Part shown: piece after piece, positions 9,684 through 19,061 of the stretch
How positions within the stretch are numbered: the first letter of the stretch is position 1
Layout: each line of letters starts with the position of its first letter
Origin: SAR202 cluster bacterium
GTDB lineage: Bacteria; Chloroflexota; Dehalococcoidia; Lucifugimonadales; UBA826
NCBI GenBank assembly: GCA_009392815.1
Contig: VFFS01000067.1
Span: forward strand, 1 to 56,306
DNA: 56,306 bases
Direction of reading: 5' to 3'
The notes under the pieces: generated by a model
The model's database searches: none
The model's input: the letters and a program-made list of their open reading frames with translations, nothing else
Told to the model about the DNA's origin: nothing
Position numbers and translations under genes: made by a program

Positions 9684-10574
9684 TTGACTTACAAAATTAA
9701 TTTTAAGATATCAATGTTCTTGGTTCTCTGTTTCGCGATGCTCGCTTGCACCCAAACTAAGTCTCAGACATTAGATAGTTCCGGAACAGAATCAAGTCAA
9801 TTTAGACTAGCATTTGCTGTAACAGATCTTTCAGTAGGTACCAACAGACTGGCCTTTGGAATAATTGAATCAGGGGAAGGACCTGTAAGAGACATCCCTA
9901 TTGAGATAAAAACATACTATCTAGATGGACCCAGTCCAGACGATCCGATTGAAACTTTAATCCCTACTTATAGGTCATGGCCGACTGGCCAGGGAATATA
10001 CACAACAACAGTACAGTTCAATCACGCAGGTAGATGGGGAATATTGGCATCAAGCACAACAAAAAATAAAGAATTTGATGCCTCTGCCGGGATAAGCGTC
10101 AGGATGAAATCTTTAGTACCCATGCCTGGTAATAAGCCCCCGATGTCAGTAACGAAAACTACAGAAATCATTTCTGAACTTCCTTCGATAACATCCGATC
10201 CCAACCCAAATATTCACCTCTATAAAACACCCCTCAACGAAGCGGTCACTTCTGGCAGACCGACAATAGTAGTTTTTGCAACTCCAGCATTCTGCAGTAC
10301 TTCCACCTGTGGCCCACAGTTAGAAATTTTGTCATCATTCGAACTCAATTACGGGGGAAAAGCAAATTTCATACATGTCGAAATTTACGACAACCCCCAT
10401 GAAATACAAGGCGATATATCTCGGGGAGTTGTTTCAAATGAGGTTTTGAAGTGGAATCTGCCAAGTGAGCCATGGACCTTCATAATTGACTCAGATGGGC
10501 TTATTTCATCGAGATTCGAAGGTTTCGCTACTTTTGATGAACTAGAAGAGGCCTTCACGAAAACTATTAATTAG
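9684..10574 (+). CDS. Lipoprotein with C-terminal redoxin-like domain
   Basis: Predicted lipoprotein of 296 aa. A short signal peptide ends in the lipobox MLAC with Cys22 as the lipidation site. Residues 40-145 look like a beta-rich domain. From about 175 a thioredoxin-like domain begins, with IVVFATPAFCSTSTCGPQ, where Cys204 and Cys209 are separated by four residues instead of the CxxC of thioredoxins. It would act outside the membrane as a redox or thiol-binding protein; the partner is unknown. The TTG start at 9684 gives a basic n-region; the ATG at 9714 would leave only eleven residues before the Cys. A terminator follows at 10638. Confidence 0.65.
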   Translation: MTYKINFKISMFLVLCFAMLACTQTKSQTLDSSGTESSQFRLAFAVTDLSVGTNRLAFGIIESGEGPVRDIPIEIKTYYLDGPSPDDPIETLIPTYRSWPTGQGIYTTTVQFNHAGRWGILASSTTKNKEFDASAGISVRMKSLVPMPGNKPPMSVTKTTEIISELPSITSDPNPNIHLYKTPLNEAVTSGRPTIVVFATPAFCSTSTCGPQLEILSSFELNYGGKANFIHVEIYDNPHEIQGDISRGVVSNEVLKWNLPSEPWTFIIDSDGLISSRFEGFATFDELEEAFTKTIN

Positions 10575-10637
10575 TGATTATGTTTGGATCGGGTTTTTCT
10601 GATTTAGATCTGATTAGATGCTAAACTGAACACTCAG

Positions 10638-10667
10638 GCTGGCCCCTATATTAGGGACCGGCTTTTT
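10638..10667 (+). terminator. Rho-independent terminator
   Basis: A ten-pair stem with one G-U pair and one mismatch (arms 10638-10647 and 10653-10662), a five-base loop and a run of five T. It ends the redoxin lipoprotein transcript before mfd. Confidence 0.8.
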
Positions 10668-10712
10668 GTGGTGAAAAATGGTCTGAATACAAATAAGCGA
10701 CGGTGACAAATT

Positions 10713-13700
10713 TTGGGAATTAATAGCTTAACAGCACTTCTAGAACAGGTTCCTGCCTATCAGCAAGTTGCTGACTCATTAAAGGATAAAAAGCATCTAG
10801 TGCGAGCCCAAATCATTGACGAAGGAGTGCCATTCCTTCTTTCCACGCTTTGGCAGGACTTAAACGCCCCAATGCTGATCATCTGTCCTACAGCCGAACA
10901 ATCCATAAGACTCACTGAGCGTATTTTCGCATGGACCGAAGGAGATATAAGACCGACAAGATTTGGGGAAAGTGAAAGTCTCCCGTTTGAGAGAACATCA
11001 ACTGACAACGAAACCTCCCACCAAAGGATAACCACCTTAGCAAAATTGATCGATCCCAATGCAGCTCCCCCCATCGTGGTTACATCCGCCAATGCAATCT
11101 GCCAAGGGACCATAGCCCGGCATGTCATGGAAACCACACAACACAGACTTTCAGTGGGAGATGAAATCACCCTCAGCGACATCTCAAGTAAATGGGAGCA
11201 AATGGGATATCTGTTTGAAGCCACAGTAAGTTCCCCTGGGCAGGCAAGCAGAAGAGGGGGAATTATAGATGTTTTCCCCGTAACTTCTTCACTTCCCTAT
11301 CGGATTGAGTTGTGGGGAAACCAGATCGACAGCATTCGATCGTTCGATCCTCAAACCCAACGTGCTATTGAGGAAGTTCAAGCTATCGAACTTATTCCTG
11401 CATTAGAAACTCTACCTATGTTTTTAGATAGTACCTCCATGGACAATATGTTGGGTAAAATTGATCTCTCTAATTGCACAGCTGAGGAAACTATCCGTAT
11501 CAATGGTGAAATAGACTTGCTGCTGGAAGGAAATGGAATTGAAGATCTGGGTCTTTATACAGGCTTCTTCAACCAAGGCAGCCTATTAGACTATTTTCCG
11601 AAAGATGGACTCGTTGTAACCCATCGACCAATTGATGTGGCTTCTAACGCATTTGACATCGAAGAACGAATATCCCAACTTCGGACGGTTAAAGAGGAAA
11701 GAGGAGAACTTCCATTCAATTTTCCTTCCAATCACACCCTGTGGAGAGAAGTAGAAAATAGTCTCGAGCAGCATAAAAACAAACTTGTATTGATGCCATG
11801 GGGCTCAGACGATCTCGTAATTCAAGATATACACGTTTTACCATTGAGCTCTCCCCCACGATACATGGGTGATGTTACCCAAATGGCAGAAGATATAGGG
11901 GAATTTTCGTCATCTGGCGGACGAGTAGTCGGATCCACCTCTCATACAGCAAGACTAGAAGAACTTCTTTCTGAGCAAAATTTGGCCGTCTCTTTCCCTT
12001 CTGACCTCGAAAAATTACCTGGACCTGGAACCATAACCATGTTGAAACCTGGAATCGAGAACATCGGGGAAGGCTTTGTTCTCAACCAAACTAAAAACAG
12101 ACTAATGGTTATTGGTGACACGGAAATTTTTGGTGTAACGAAACGCAGAAGGTCAACCCGCCGACACAAGTCACAAAGAGAAGCATTTTTTGAAGAAATT
12201 TCCAAAGGTGATTATGTCGTGCATGTTGAACATGGGATAGCTCGCTTTATGGGTACAGGTAAAAGGGGATCAGACGAAAAGAAAATAGCGGACTCGGATA
12301 ATCCAGAATACTTAATACTGGAGTATTCCCAAGGTGACAGACTTTATGTACCTCTGGAACATTTAGACAGAGTGGCACCGTACGTCGCCCCCATGGAACG
12401 TTCTCCATCTCTCACAAGATTAGGAACCCAAGAATGGAACCGGGTGAAGGAGAGGGTCGAAAGATCCACTCGTGAGATGGCTGCAGAACTCCTAGCACTG
12501 TATGCAGAACGTGAGCTGGCCGAAGGATATGCCATGGGACCTGATACCAAATGGCAATATGAACTGGAGGAATCTTTCCCATACGAAGAAACTGACGATC
12601 AAATATCTACTCTCTCCGAAATAAAAGAAGATATGGAATCAAAACACCCCATGGACCGTCTCGTTTGTGGAGACGTAGGTTATGGGAAAACTGAAATTGC
12701 CCTGAGAGCAGCCTTCAAAGCAGTGATGGAAGGAAAACAAGTGGCAGTTCTGGTTCCAACAACAGTATTAGCCCAACAGCATTTCGAGACATTTTCAAAA
12801 AGGACAAATGCTTTCCCTGTAAATGTAGAAGTCCTTAGTCGATTCAGATCCTCAGCGGAACAGAAAAAAATAGTGGAGGAGTTGCGAGATGGTGAGATAG
12901 ACATTTGTATAGGCACACACAGACTCGTCCAAAAGGACGTTAGTTTTAAAGAACTGGGCTTGATAATTATTGATGAGGAACAAAGATTTGGAGTAGCCCA
13001 TAAAGAAAGGCTTAAGCAAATGAGGAGTCAGGTTGACGTTCTTACTCTGACAGCCACACCTATACCAAGAACTCTTCACATGTCCCTGGCTGGCGTAAGA
13101 GACATGAGCACTATTGAAACAGCACCTGAAGAAAGATTGCCAATTAAAACATACGTATCAGAGTTTAGTGATGACTTAATAAGAGAAGCAATATTGAGAG
13201 AGATGGACCGAGAAGGGCAAGTTTATTTCCTTCATAATCGCGTACACAACATAGAATACATGTCGGAATACATCCGAACGCTAGTACCAGACGTGCGAGT
13301 AGGAATCGCCCACGGACAAATGTCAGAGGGTGAACTAGAAAAATCAATGATAGCTTTCACCAACGGAGATACAGACGTCCTAGTTTGTACAACCATAATA
13401 GAGTCCGGCTTAGATATTCCAAACGCAAATACATTGATTGTGAATAGATCTGATAATTTTGGACTTGCGCAACTGTACCAGCTTCGAGGCCGCATTGGGC
13501 GAAGTTCAAAAAGAGGTTACTCATACCTTCTCATACCAAGAGCGAAAAGCATGTCGGAACCAGCTGAACGCAGATTGAAAGCCATGCTTTCTGCTACTGA
13601 ACTTGGTTCAGGATTCAAGATAGCAATGAAAGACTTGGAAATAAGAGGGGCCGGAAACATACTTGGTGCCGAACAAAGCGGTCACATCCATGCAGTTGGA

Positions 13701-14270
13701 TTCGATCTATACACCCGGCTGCTCGCTACTGCAGTGGAAGATTTACGAGCAAAGCAAGAGGCGGAAAAAGCAGGAAAAACGGTCGACAATACCATTTCTA
13801 ATAAAGCGCATATAGACCTTAGAATTCCCGCCGGTATCTCCCAGGATTATGTATCCGATTTAACGGTGAGACTAGACTTATATCAAAGGCTAGTTAAAAC
13901 AGATAACGTCCAAGAATTAGAATTGATGAACTCAGAGCTTAGAGATAGATTTGGACCAATACCATGGCAAGCTTCAAATCTTATATACGTCACAAAGCTA
14001 AAACTTAAATCTCAAGATATGGGAGCCGATTCAATAACCAAAACAGGAGAAAAAATAACACTCCAATTCCCATACGAAGTCAGCGGGATGAAACTCGCCT
14101 TAACAAACCTTCTTGGAGATCAATGGACTATTGGTAACAAACAATTAAGGACGACAACACAAGACCTCGGTGACGAATGGGAAACCAAACTTCTTGAAGC
14201 GGTAGAAAAATTATCAGATTTCCGAACTAACATGAATGAACGATTGCTTGATCCCATGTTTGCCAATTAG
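10713..14270 (+). CDS. mfd: Transcription-repair coupling factor Mfd
   Basis: Full-length Mfd (1185 aa), the ATP-driven translocase that removes stalled RNA polymerase at DNA lesions and recruits UvrA. The N-terminal UvrB-homology region is followed by the RNA-polymerase-interacting CarD-like domain (KGDYVVHVEHG, about residue 496). The helicase motor has GDVGYGKTE (about 650), the DEEQ box IIDEEQRFG (about 753), TATPIPRTL and RGRIGRS (about 924). The C-terminal TRCF domain ends the protein. The TTG start at 10713 is forced by an in-frame stop three codons upstream; GGTGA is the likely ribosome site. Confidence 0.97.
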   Translation: MGINSLTALLEQVPAYQQVADSLKDKKHLVRAQIIDEGVPFLLSTLWQDLNAPMLIICPTAEQSIRLTERIFAWTEGDIRPTRFGESESLPFERTSTDNETSHQRITTLAKLIDPNAAPPIVVTSANAICQGTIARHVMETTQHRLSVGDEITLSDISSKWEQMGYLFEATVSSPGQASRRGGIIDVFPVTSSLPYRIELWGNQIDSIRSFDPQTQRAIEEVQAIELIPALETLPMFLDSTSMDNMLGKIDLSNCTAEETIRINGEIDLLLEGNGIEDLGLYTGFFNQGSLLDYFPKDGLVVTHRPIDVASNAFDIEERISQLRTVKEERGELPFNFPSNHTLWREVENSLEQHKNKLVLMPWGSDDLVIQDIHVLPLSSPPRYMGDVTQMAEDIGEFSSSGGRVVGSTSHTARLEELLSEQNLAVSFPSDLEKLPGPGTITMLKPGIENIGEGFVLNQTKNRLMVIGDTEIFGVTKRRRSTRRHKSQREAFFEEISKGDYVVHVEHGIARFMGTGKRGSDEKKIADSDNPEYLILEYSQGDRLYVPLEHLDRVAPYVAPMERSPSLTRLGTQEWNRVKERVERSTREMAAELLALYAERELAEGYAMGPDTKWQYELEESFPYEETDDQISTLSEIKEDMESKHPMDRLVCGDVGYGKTEIALRAAFKAVMEGKQVAVLVPTTVLAQQHFETFSKRTNAFPVNVEVLSRFRSSAEQKKIVEELRDGEIDICIGTHRLVQKDVSFKELGLIIIDEEQRFGVAHKERLKQMRSQVDVLTLTATPIPRTLHMSLAGVRDMSTIETAPEERLPIKTYVSEFSDDLIREAILREMDREGQVYFLHNRVHNIEYMSEYIRTLVPDVRVGIAHGQMSEGELEKSMIAFTNGDTDVLVCTTIIESGLDIPNANTLIVNRSDNFGLAQLYQLRGRIGRSSKRGYSYLLIPRAKSMSEPAERRLKAMLSATELGSGFKIAMKDLEIRGAGNILGAEQSGHIHAVGFDLYTRLLATAVEDLRAKQEAEKAGKTVDNTISNKAHIDLRIPAGISQDYVSDLTVRLDLYQRLVKTDNVQELELMNSELRDRFGPIPWQASNLIYVTKLKLKSQDMGADSITKTGEKITLQFPYEVSGMKLALTNLLGDQWTIGNKQLRTTTQDLGDEWETKLLEAVEKLSDFRTNMNERLLDPMFAN

Positions 14271-14288
14271 AAGTCACACTTCAAGTAT

Positions 14289-14996
14289 CTATTCCAAAGA
14301 ATCCAATACTGATACTAGTTCGTCCATGCTTTCTATTCGGCTATACCTATCAAAGGTAGTGTGATTCCTATCTCTGTCCAGAAGAACAGGGGTAATGCCA
14401 GATCTTTCGGCTCCGTCAACATCTGATCCTATCTGATCTCCAACGTGAATCGACTCAATAGGTAGGACTCTGGATAGATCTAATGCTCTTTCAAATATTT
14501 TTGGGTGCGGTTTTTCCATACCGACCTCACGGGATGTGACCGCAAAATCTATATGTTTTTGTAATTCAAATTTTTCCAATAAATCTCGACCGAAGCTATT
14601 CATATTTGATATCAGACCTAATACAAGACCTCTATTTTTAAGAGTAATCAAGTTTGGGACTACATCGTCCAATATCACCATGTCATATGGGATGGCCCTG
14701 ACCGCTCGCCATATTTCACCTGCTGTTTCAAGATCTACATCAACTCCAGATCCCAATATCACTTTTCTTTCATATTGTTTAAAAAAATCATATATCTCTT
14801 CCTCATTCATATCCCTAAGAGGAAAAGTAGCATTTTGACGGGTCATTAAGGCATCTGCCTTTCCATAACCCCTGAGTGTTCCGTGCTCTGTCAATACAAT
14901 TCCAAACTGCGCGCAAGCAGCCGACTGAATTTCATATCTAGAGGGACTAAACCCAGCGAGGGTTCCATATAGGTCAAAAAACACTGCTTTAATCAT
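14289..14996 (-). CDS. HAD-superfamily hydrolase (haloacid dehalogenase/phosphatase-like)
   Basis: HAD subfamily IA protein of 235 aa. Motif I is FFDLYGTL, motif II LGLISNMNS, motif III Lys in GMEKPHPKIF and motif IV VGDQIGSDVDGA. The second Asp of the common DxDGT phosphatase motif is Tyr here, as in L-2-haloacid dehalogenases (DxYGT), although several phosphatases also carry Tyr. Either dehalogenation or hydrolysis of a small phosphate ester is possible. It converges on mfd with an 18-base gap. Confidence 0.85.
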   Translation of the reverse strand: MIKAVFFDLYGTLAGFSPSRYEIQSAACAQFGIVLTEHGTLRGYGKADALMTRQNATFPLRDMNEEEIYDFFKQYERKVILGSGVDVDLETAGEIWRAVRAIPYDMVILDDVVPNLITLKNRGLVLGLISNMNSFGRDLLEKFELQKHIDFAVTSREVGMEKPHPKIFERALDLSRVLPIESIHVGDQIGSDVDGAERSGITPVLLDRDRNHTTFDRYSRIESMDELVSVLDSLE

Positions 14997-15048
14997 ATCG
15001 AAGATATAATATCAGGGCTGGCGCCTCTAAATTACCTAAGGGGAGGAA

Positions 15049-16053
15049 ATGCAAGCAGGAAAATTACCCATAGAACAACTGTCTAGAGTCTTACAGAAAT
15101 TCACTTCCATAGACCCACGTGTAGCCCTCGGCCCCACTCCTGGAGAGGACGCGGCTTTGATTGATATGGGGGACACCTACCTTGTTGCTAAGACAGACCC
15201 CATCACTTTTGCCACTAATAGAATAGGATGGTACGCAGTCCAAGTTAACGCTAACGATATCGCAGTTATGGGCGCAACACCCAAATGGATGATGGCGACT
15301 GTACTATTACCCGAGGGGACTCCAGAAAATGAGATAGAAGAGATTTTTTCCCAACTTAATCAGGCCTGTATTGGTTTGAATATTACAGTTATCGGTGGCC
15401 ATACGGAAATTACATACGACATTCCCAGGCCCTTGGTCATAGGGGTCATGCTGGGAGAAGTTGAAAAAGGTAAAGAAATACGATCGTCTGGAGCTCGCTT
15501 GGGAGACTCTATAATTCTGACTAAGTCTATCGCTATAGAAGGCTGTTCAATACTAGCTTGGGAATGTGAGACTAAGTTGAAGTCATTTGGAATAAGCAGT
15601 GAAATTATTGATAGGGGGAAAAACCTATTAAATAGTCCAGGGATAAGTATTGTTCGAGATGCGGAGATAGCGAGGGACTCAGGAAAAATAACCTCAATGC
15701 ATGATCCTACGGAAGGGGGTCTTGCCGGAGGATTAAGGGAATTGGCTCAAGCCGCTGATCTCGGAATGAATATCAGATCAGAAGACATCCCGATAAGCAA
15801 TATCACAAGTCAGTTCTGTTCCGCGTTAGACATAAACCCTCTCGGACTTATTGCTTCAGGAAGCCTATTGATAACATCGAATGCAAAAGACAGCGAAAAT
15901 ATCATTAACTCGCTAAGTTCGGAGGGTATATCAGCATCGATAATAGGGTCCATGCACAATAAAAGTCGTGGAGTGAATCTGTTGACAGGAGAAACATCTA
16001 TAGAAATGCCAAATTTCCCTAGAGATGAACTTGCGAGAATACTTTCTGAATAG
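15049..16053 (+). CDS. AIR synthase-related (HypE/ThiL/PurM-fold) protein
   Basis: A 334-aa PurM-fold ATP-binding protein. The N-terminal signature GPTPGEDAALIDMGD and the core VNANDIAVMGATPKWM are typical, as is MHDPTEGGLAGGLRELA in the second domain. It is nearest to HypE-like proteins but lacks the C-terminal Cys that HypE uses to carry the cyano group: this protein ends in DELARILSE. No other hyp genes are near, so hydrogenase maturation is unlikely and the real function is unknown. The AAGGGGAGG ribosome site just before the ATG at 15049 is the strongest in this region. Confidence 0.75.
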   Translation: MQAGKLPIEQLSRVLQKFTSIDPRVALGPTPGEDAALIDMGDTYLVAKTDPITFATNRIGWYAVQVNANDIAVMGATPKWMMATVLLPEGTPENEIEEIFSQLNQACIGLNITVIGGHTEITYDIPRPLVIGVMLGEVEKGKEIRSSGARLGDSIILTKSIAIEGCSILAWECETKLKSFGISSEIIDRGKNLLNSPGISIVRDAEIARDSGKITSMHDPTEGGLAGGLRELAQAADLGMNIRSEDIPISNITSQFCSALDINPLGLIASGSLLITSNAKDSENIINSLSSEGISASIIGSMHNKSRGVNLLTGETSIEMPNFPRDELARILSE

Positions 16054-16111
16054 AAGTGCAATTATTTTTATATAAAGTCCCGCCCCATCTTATTACTTGA
16101 GGAATAAATAA

Positions 16112-16552
16112 ATGAAAGTACAAAACACCTATGAATTTAATGCCCCATTGGAAAAAGTCTGGGACGCTCTTCAATCACCGGAGATTTTGTCAAACTGTAT
16201 CCCAGGATGTGAAAAATTCGACCCTGAAGGAGAAAATTCCTACCTTTTGTCAATGAGAGTGAAGGTTGCGGCTGTAACTGGAAAGTACAGCGGCAAAGTC
16301 TCCATTAAGGACATAACATTCCCCAAACAATACACTATGGAAGTGGAGGGAAAAGGTTCGGGGGGGACTGTTAAAGCCACCGGAGTACTATCTTTCAGTG
16401 AGAATAACGGGATTACTGCTGTAGACGTCGAGGGAGAGGCAAGAGTAAGCGGTATAGTTGCCCGGGTAGGTCAAAGAATATTAGGTGGAGCCTCAAAAAT
16501 GTTGATGAATCAATTTTTCACTTGCCTAACGAGCAAGATTGAAAAACCATAA
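16112..16552 (+). CDS. CoxG-like SRPBCC family protein
   Basis: A 146-aa helix-grip protein related to carbon monoxide dehydrogenase subunit G: it opens with FNAPLEKVWDALQSPEILSN, followed by CIPGCEKF and a Gly-rich C-terminal helix. CoxG proteins help anchor or mature molybdenum hydroxylases in the membrane, and relatives bind hydrophobic ligands. No coxSML-type genes are in the window, so this is an orphan copy. GAGGAA lies eight bases before the ATG. It precedes a crotonase gene by 46 bases on the same strand. Confidence 0.8.
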   Translation: MKVQNTYEFNAPLEKVWDALQSPEILSNCIPGCEKFDPEGENSYLLSMRVKVAAVTGKYSGKVSIKDITFPKQYTMEVEGKGSGGTVKATGVLSFSENNGITAVDVEGEARVSGIVARVGQRILGGASKMLMNQFFTCLTSKIEKP

Positions 16553-16598
16553 TTATTCTCCCCTAAACAACGAAAAGTATTAAAGAAAGAGGTGTTGA

Positions 16599-17462
16599 AT
16601 GCGGAGCAATTTCATAAATTCAGAGACTGAGGGAGGAGTCTTAGTTTTGACAATGAATGATCCCAAGACAAGAAATGCAATCGGTGAAGAAATGATGGGA
16701 GAGCTGAACCAAGAACTCGATCGTCTCGAATCTGACCCTATGTTGAGGGTAGTAGTCCTGACGGGAATGGACCCAGCTTTCTGCTCCGGAGCAAATGTAA
16801 AAGACATGGGTAGGGAGAATGAATCATCAGACAAACAACCTCTCCCGGAAGATAGATCACCATGGGATGTCCTCCAAGAACAATGGGATATACAAGCTAC
16901 ACGAACAAGAAGACCCCAAGATGAAATAGAAGGAGTCAGAGCTTTTCCATTAAAACTGCACAATCTTCAAAAGCCCTCTATAGCCGCTGTCAATGGTGCC
17001 GCTATAGGTTTAGGAATGGGAATAGCCCTATCATGCGACATAAGACTGGCCTCCCAGAAAGCAAAGTTTTCAGAAATGTTTGTCCGTCGGGGACTTATAC
17101 CTGCCGATGGTTCCTGTTGGCAACTTCCTAGAATGATCGGTTTGGGAAATACATTTATGCTCCAATATACTGGGGATGTTTTAGAAGCCGATACCGCCGA
17201 GCGCTTTGGTATAGTCAGTAAAACTTTCCCACACGACGAACTAATAGAGTCAACATTAAGTTTCGCTCATTCGATTGCTCAAGGTGCAACCTACTCTATG
17301 TCACTTATCAAGAAGCTAATCCACAAATCATTAGACACCGATCTGGCTGATAGCCTTAGATTAGCGGGACCGGCACAAAATTTAGCCCGTAGGAGCTACG
17401 ATCACAAAGAAGGGATCAGATCTTTTGTCGAGAAGAGAGCCCCTAATTTTATAGGTCGCTAA
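16599..17462 (+). CDS. Enoyl-CoA hydratase/isomerase family protein
   Basis: Second crotonase-fold gene, 287 aa. The N-terminal VLVLTMNDPKTRNAIG, the oxyanion segment FCSGANVKDMG and the segment AAVNGAAIGLGMGIALSCD are all present. An insert of about 30 residues (around 70-105, with NESSDKQPLPEDRSPWD) is longer than in the paralog at 3978. AGAGGTG lies five bases upstream of the ATG. It probably acts on an acyl-CoA in fatty or aromatic acid breakdown; the substrate is unknown. It overlaps the convergent alpha/beta hydrolase by four bases. Confidence 0.88.
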   Translation: MRSNFINSETEGGVLVLTMNDPKTRNAIGEEMMGELNQELDRLESDPMLRVVVLTGMDPAFCSGANVKDMGRENESSDKQPLPEDRSPWDVLQEQWDIQATRTRRPQDEIEGVRAFPLKLHNLQKPSIAAVNGAAIGLGMGIALSCDIRLASQKAKFSEMFVRRGLIPADGSCWQLPRMIGLGNTFMLQYTGDVLEADTAERFGIVSKTFPHDELIESTLSFAHSIAQGATYSMSLIKKLIHKSLDTDLADSLRLAGPAQNLARRSYDHKEGIRSFVEKRAPNFIGR

Positions 17463-18301
17463 TTCTCTAATGTTGAGAGAAACCACCTCACGGTGCTCTC
17501 GAATGCCCCCGGAGATTCTTGATAGAACCAATGTCCACCGCCCTCTAGCTCCGCCAACAAAGACCCTGGCAACCTTTCACGCATTTTTACCGCAGTCTGA
17601 TGGGTCAAAAGATTACTTTGTCTTCCTCTGATTATCACTGTAGGTACAGAAATAGAAACCCATTCTTTCCACAAATCAGGCCTTTCATAATCCTCGATAA
17701 CTCTTCTGTCCCGTCTCCACATCCTTCCTTCACCAGTACCCACAGCCTTTGTCATAACTTCGGCTTGGTGCCTCAACATTGTTTCAGAGGAAAGATTCTG
17801 TCTCGACCGGATACGCTCTACTACCGAATCCAATGAAGACCACTCATCTGATTCCCCCAAATACCGATCAAACATATTTGAGGACGATTGGTTGATAGCA
17901 TCTGGATCGATGTCTACAACGACCAAACCGCTAACATTTTGAGGATTTCGAGATGCATAAGAAAAAGCGTACCTGCCACCAGCAGAATGACCAATAAGAA
18001 TAGAATCATTTAAACGGAGATTATCGATCAGAGCTGATATATCAGAAACATAATCATCAAACCTGTATCCGCTATCCAACTTTGAAGGAACCGGGAAATC
18101 ACTACATCCATGTCCTCTACTATCTAAAGAAATAACCCGATACTCACCAGACATAGCCTGAGCAAAAGCATCCCAACTCCTAGCACAATCTTGTAAACCA
18201 TGAAGTAATATCATAGGGGGCAACTCGGAGCTACCCCATTGCACATAGGACAAATCTAATTTCTTGTTTGAGAATGATCTACGCTGATATTGGGACGACA
18301 T
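17459..18301 (-). CDS. Alpha/beta-fold hydrolase
   Basis: A 280-aa alpha/beta hydrolase. The oxyanion strand is ILLHGLQDCARSWD and the nucleophile elbow is IGHSAGGR with Ser106. The acid lies probably near VVDIDPD or in the late loop, and the catalytic His is in EGGGHWFYQESP near residue 256. The overall pattern is that of non-haloalkane esterases, C-C hydrolases or epoxide hydrolases; the substrate is not predictable. The start is three bases after the stop of the TlpA-like gene, so they are co-transcribed. Confidence 0.85.
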   Translation of the reverse strand: MSSQYQRRSFSNKKLDLSYVQWGSSELPPMILLHGLQDCARSWDAFAQAMSGEYRVISLDSRGHGCSDFPVPSKLDSGYRFDDYVSDISALIDNLRLNDSILIGHSAGGRYAFSYASRNPQNVSGLVVVDIDPDAINQSSSNMFDRYLGESDEWSSLDSVVERIRSRQNLSSETMLRHQAEVMTKAVGTGEGRMWRRDRRVIEDYERPDLWKEWVSISVPTVIIRGRQSNLLTHQTAVKMRERLPGSLLAELEGGGHWFYQESPGAFESTVRWFLSTLEN

Positions 18302-18304
18302 TCT

Positions 18305-18925
18305 TTAGTCTAAACTCCTATATCCGTCCAGATTCTCTCCATCCAATTCAACAGCCGCACCTGTCGAAAATATCAGGTTTGAAACCCAATTATCAAGCCT
18401 GTCCTCACTGATAGATCCGACCCACCTTCCTGTTACTACACTATCGTTATCAATAAAAAATGTTACTGGGAGACCGGTAACTCCATAATCAACAGTTATG
18501 CTCCCATCAAGGTCCAGTGCATTAGAGAAGGTAACTCCAAATTCTGATATGTACCTTTCAGCTTCCTTTTCTCCATCTTGAACATTAATGCCTAATATCA
18601 CCACTCCTTGATCCTCATATTTTCTCCATATTCTCTCCATTCCTGGAGTCTCGTCTCTACAGGGTGGGCACCATGAAGCCCAAAAATTAAGTACCAGCGG
18701 CTTATTTTTGTAATTCTCGAGCGAAACTAATTGGCCCCCTACTTTTGGCGCAACGAATGAAGGTGCTTTTTTTCCCACAAGCTCTTTCCCACTTCGACTA
18801 GTAGCTGTGGTCGTACCCATAACTCCAATTGCCAGAAATATGGTGAATCCTGCTATAAGCATTGCCAATAAAAATATAACGGTAGCTTTTAGTTTTTTAG
18901 AGTTTTTCTGCACAGGCAATCTCAT
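18305..18925 (-). CDS. TlpA-like membrane-anchored thiol:disulfide oxidoreductase
   Basis: A 206-aa thioredoxin-fold protein held by one N-terminal membrane segment (about residues 14-36) after a basic start. The redox site is FWASWCPPCRDE with Cys86 and Cys89, and the cis-proline is in GLPVTFF. The AhpC/TSA-type strand KAPSFVAPKVGGQ precedes it. Such proteins reduce or oxidise extracytoplasmic thiols, for example in cytochrome c maturation, which would fit the multiheme cytochromes of the complex III operon, although that link is inference. It is followed directly by an alpha/beta hydrolase. Confidence 0.88.
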   Translation of the reverse strand: MRLPVQKNSKKLKATVIFLLAMLIAGFTIFLAIGVMGTTTATSRSGKELVGKKAPSFVAPKVGGQLVSLENYKNKPLVLNFWASWCPPCRDETPGMERIWRKYEDQGVVILGINVQDGEKEAERYISEFGVTFSNALDLDGSITVDYGVTGLPVTFFIDNDSVVTGRWVGSISEDRLDNWVSNLIFSTGAAVELDGENLDGYRSLD

Positions 18926-19007
18926 TTTAAGACACTGAATTAGCGCCTCCTGGCGAGTGTAAACACACCATTAAAATGTATCCGACAAATAGTGTGCAAA
19001 AGCAGTA

Positions 19008-19032
19008 AGAGGAAGCCTTCACGACTTCCTCT
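19008..19032 (-). terminator. Hairpin after the TPP enzyme gene
   Basis: A perfect eight-pair stem (AGAGGAAG against CTTCCTCT) with a nine-base loop, about 30 bases past the stop of the thiamine-diphosphate enzyme on the minus strand. The T-run after it is broken, so it may be a weak or Rho-assisted terminator. Confidence 0.6.
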
Positions 19033-19061
19033 CACAATAAATCACCCATACTTAAACAGAC

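Noticed and set aside
15049-16053. HypE hydrogenase maturation protein
   Set aside because: The C-terminal Cys of HypE is missing and no hyp or hydrogenase genes are near; kept as AIR-synthase-related.
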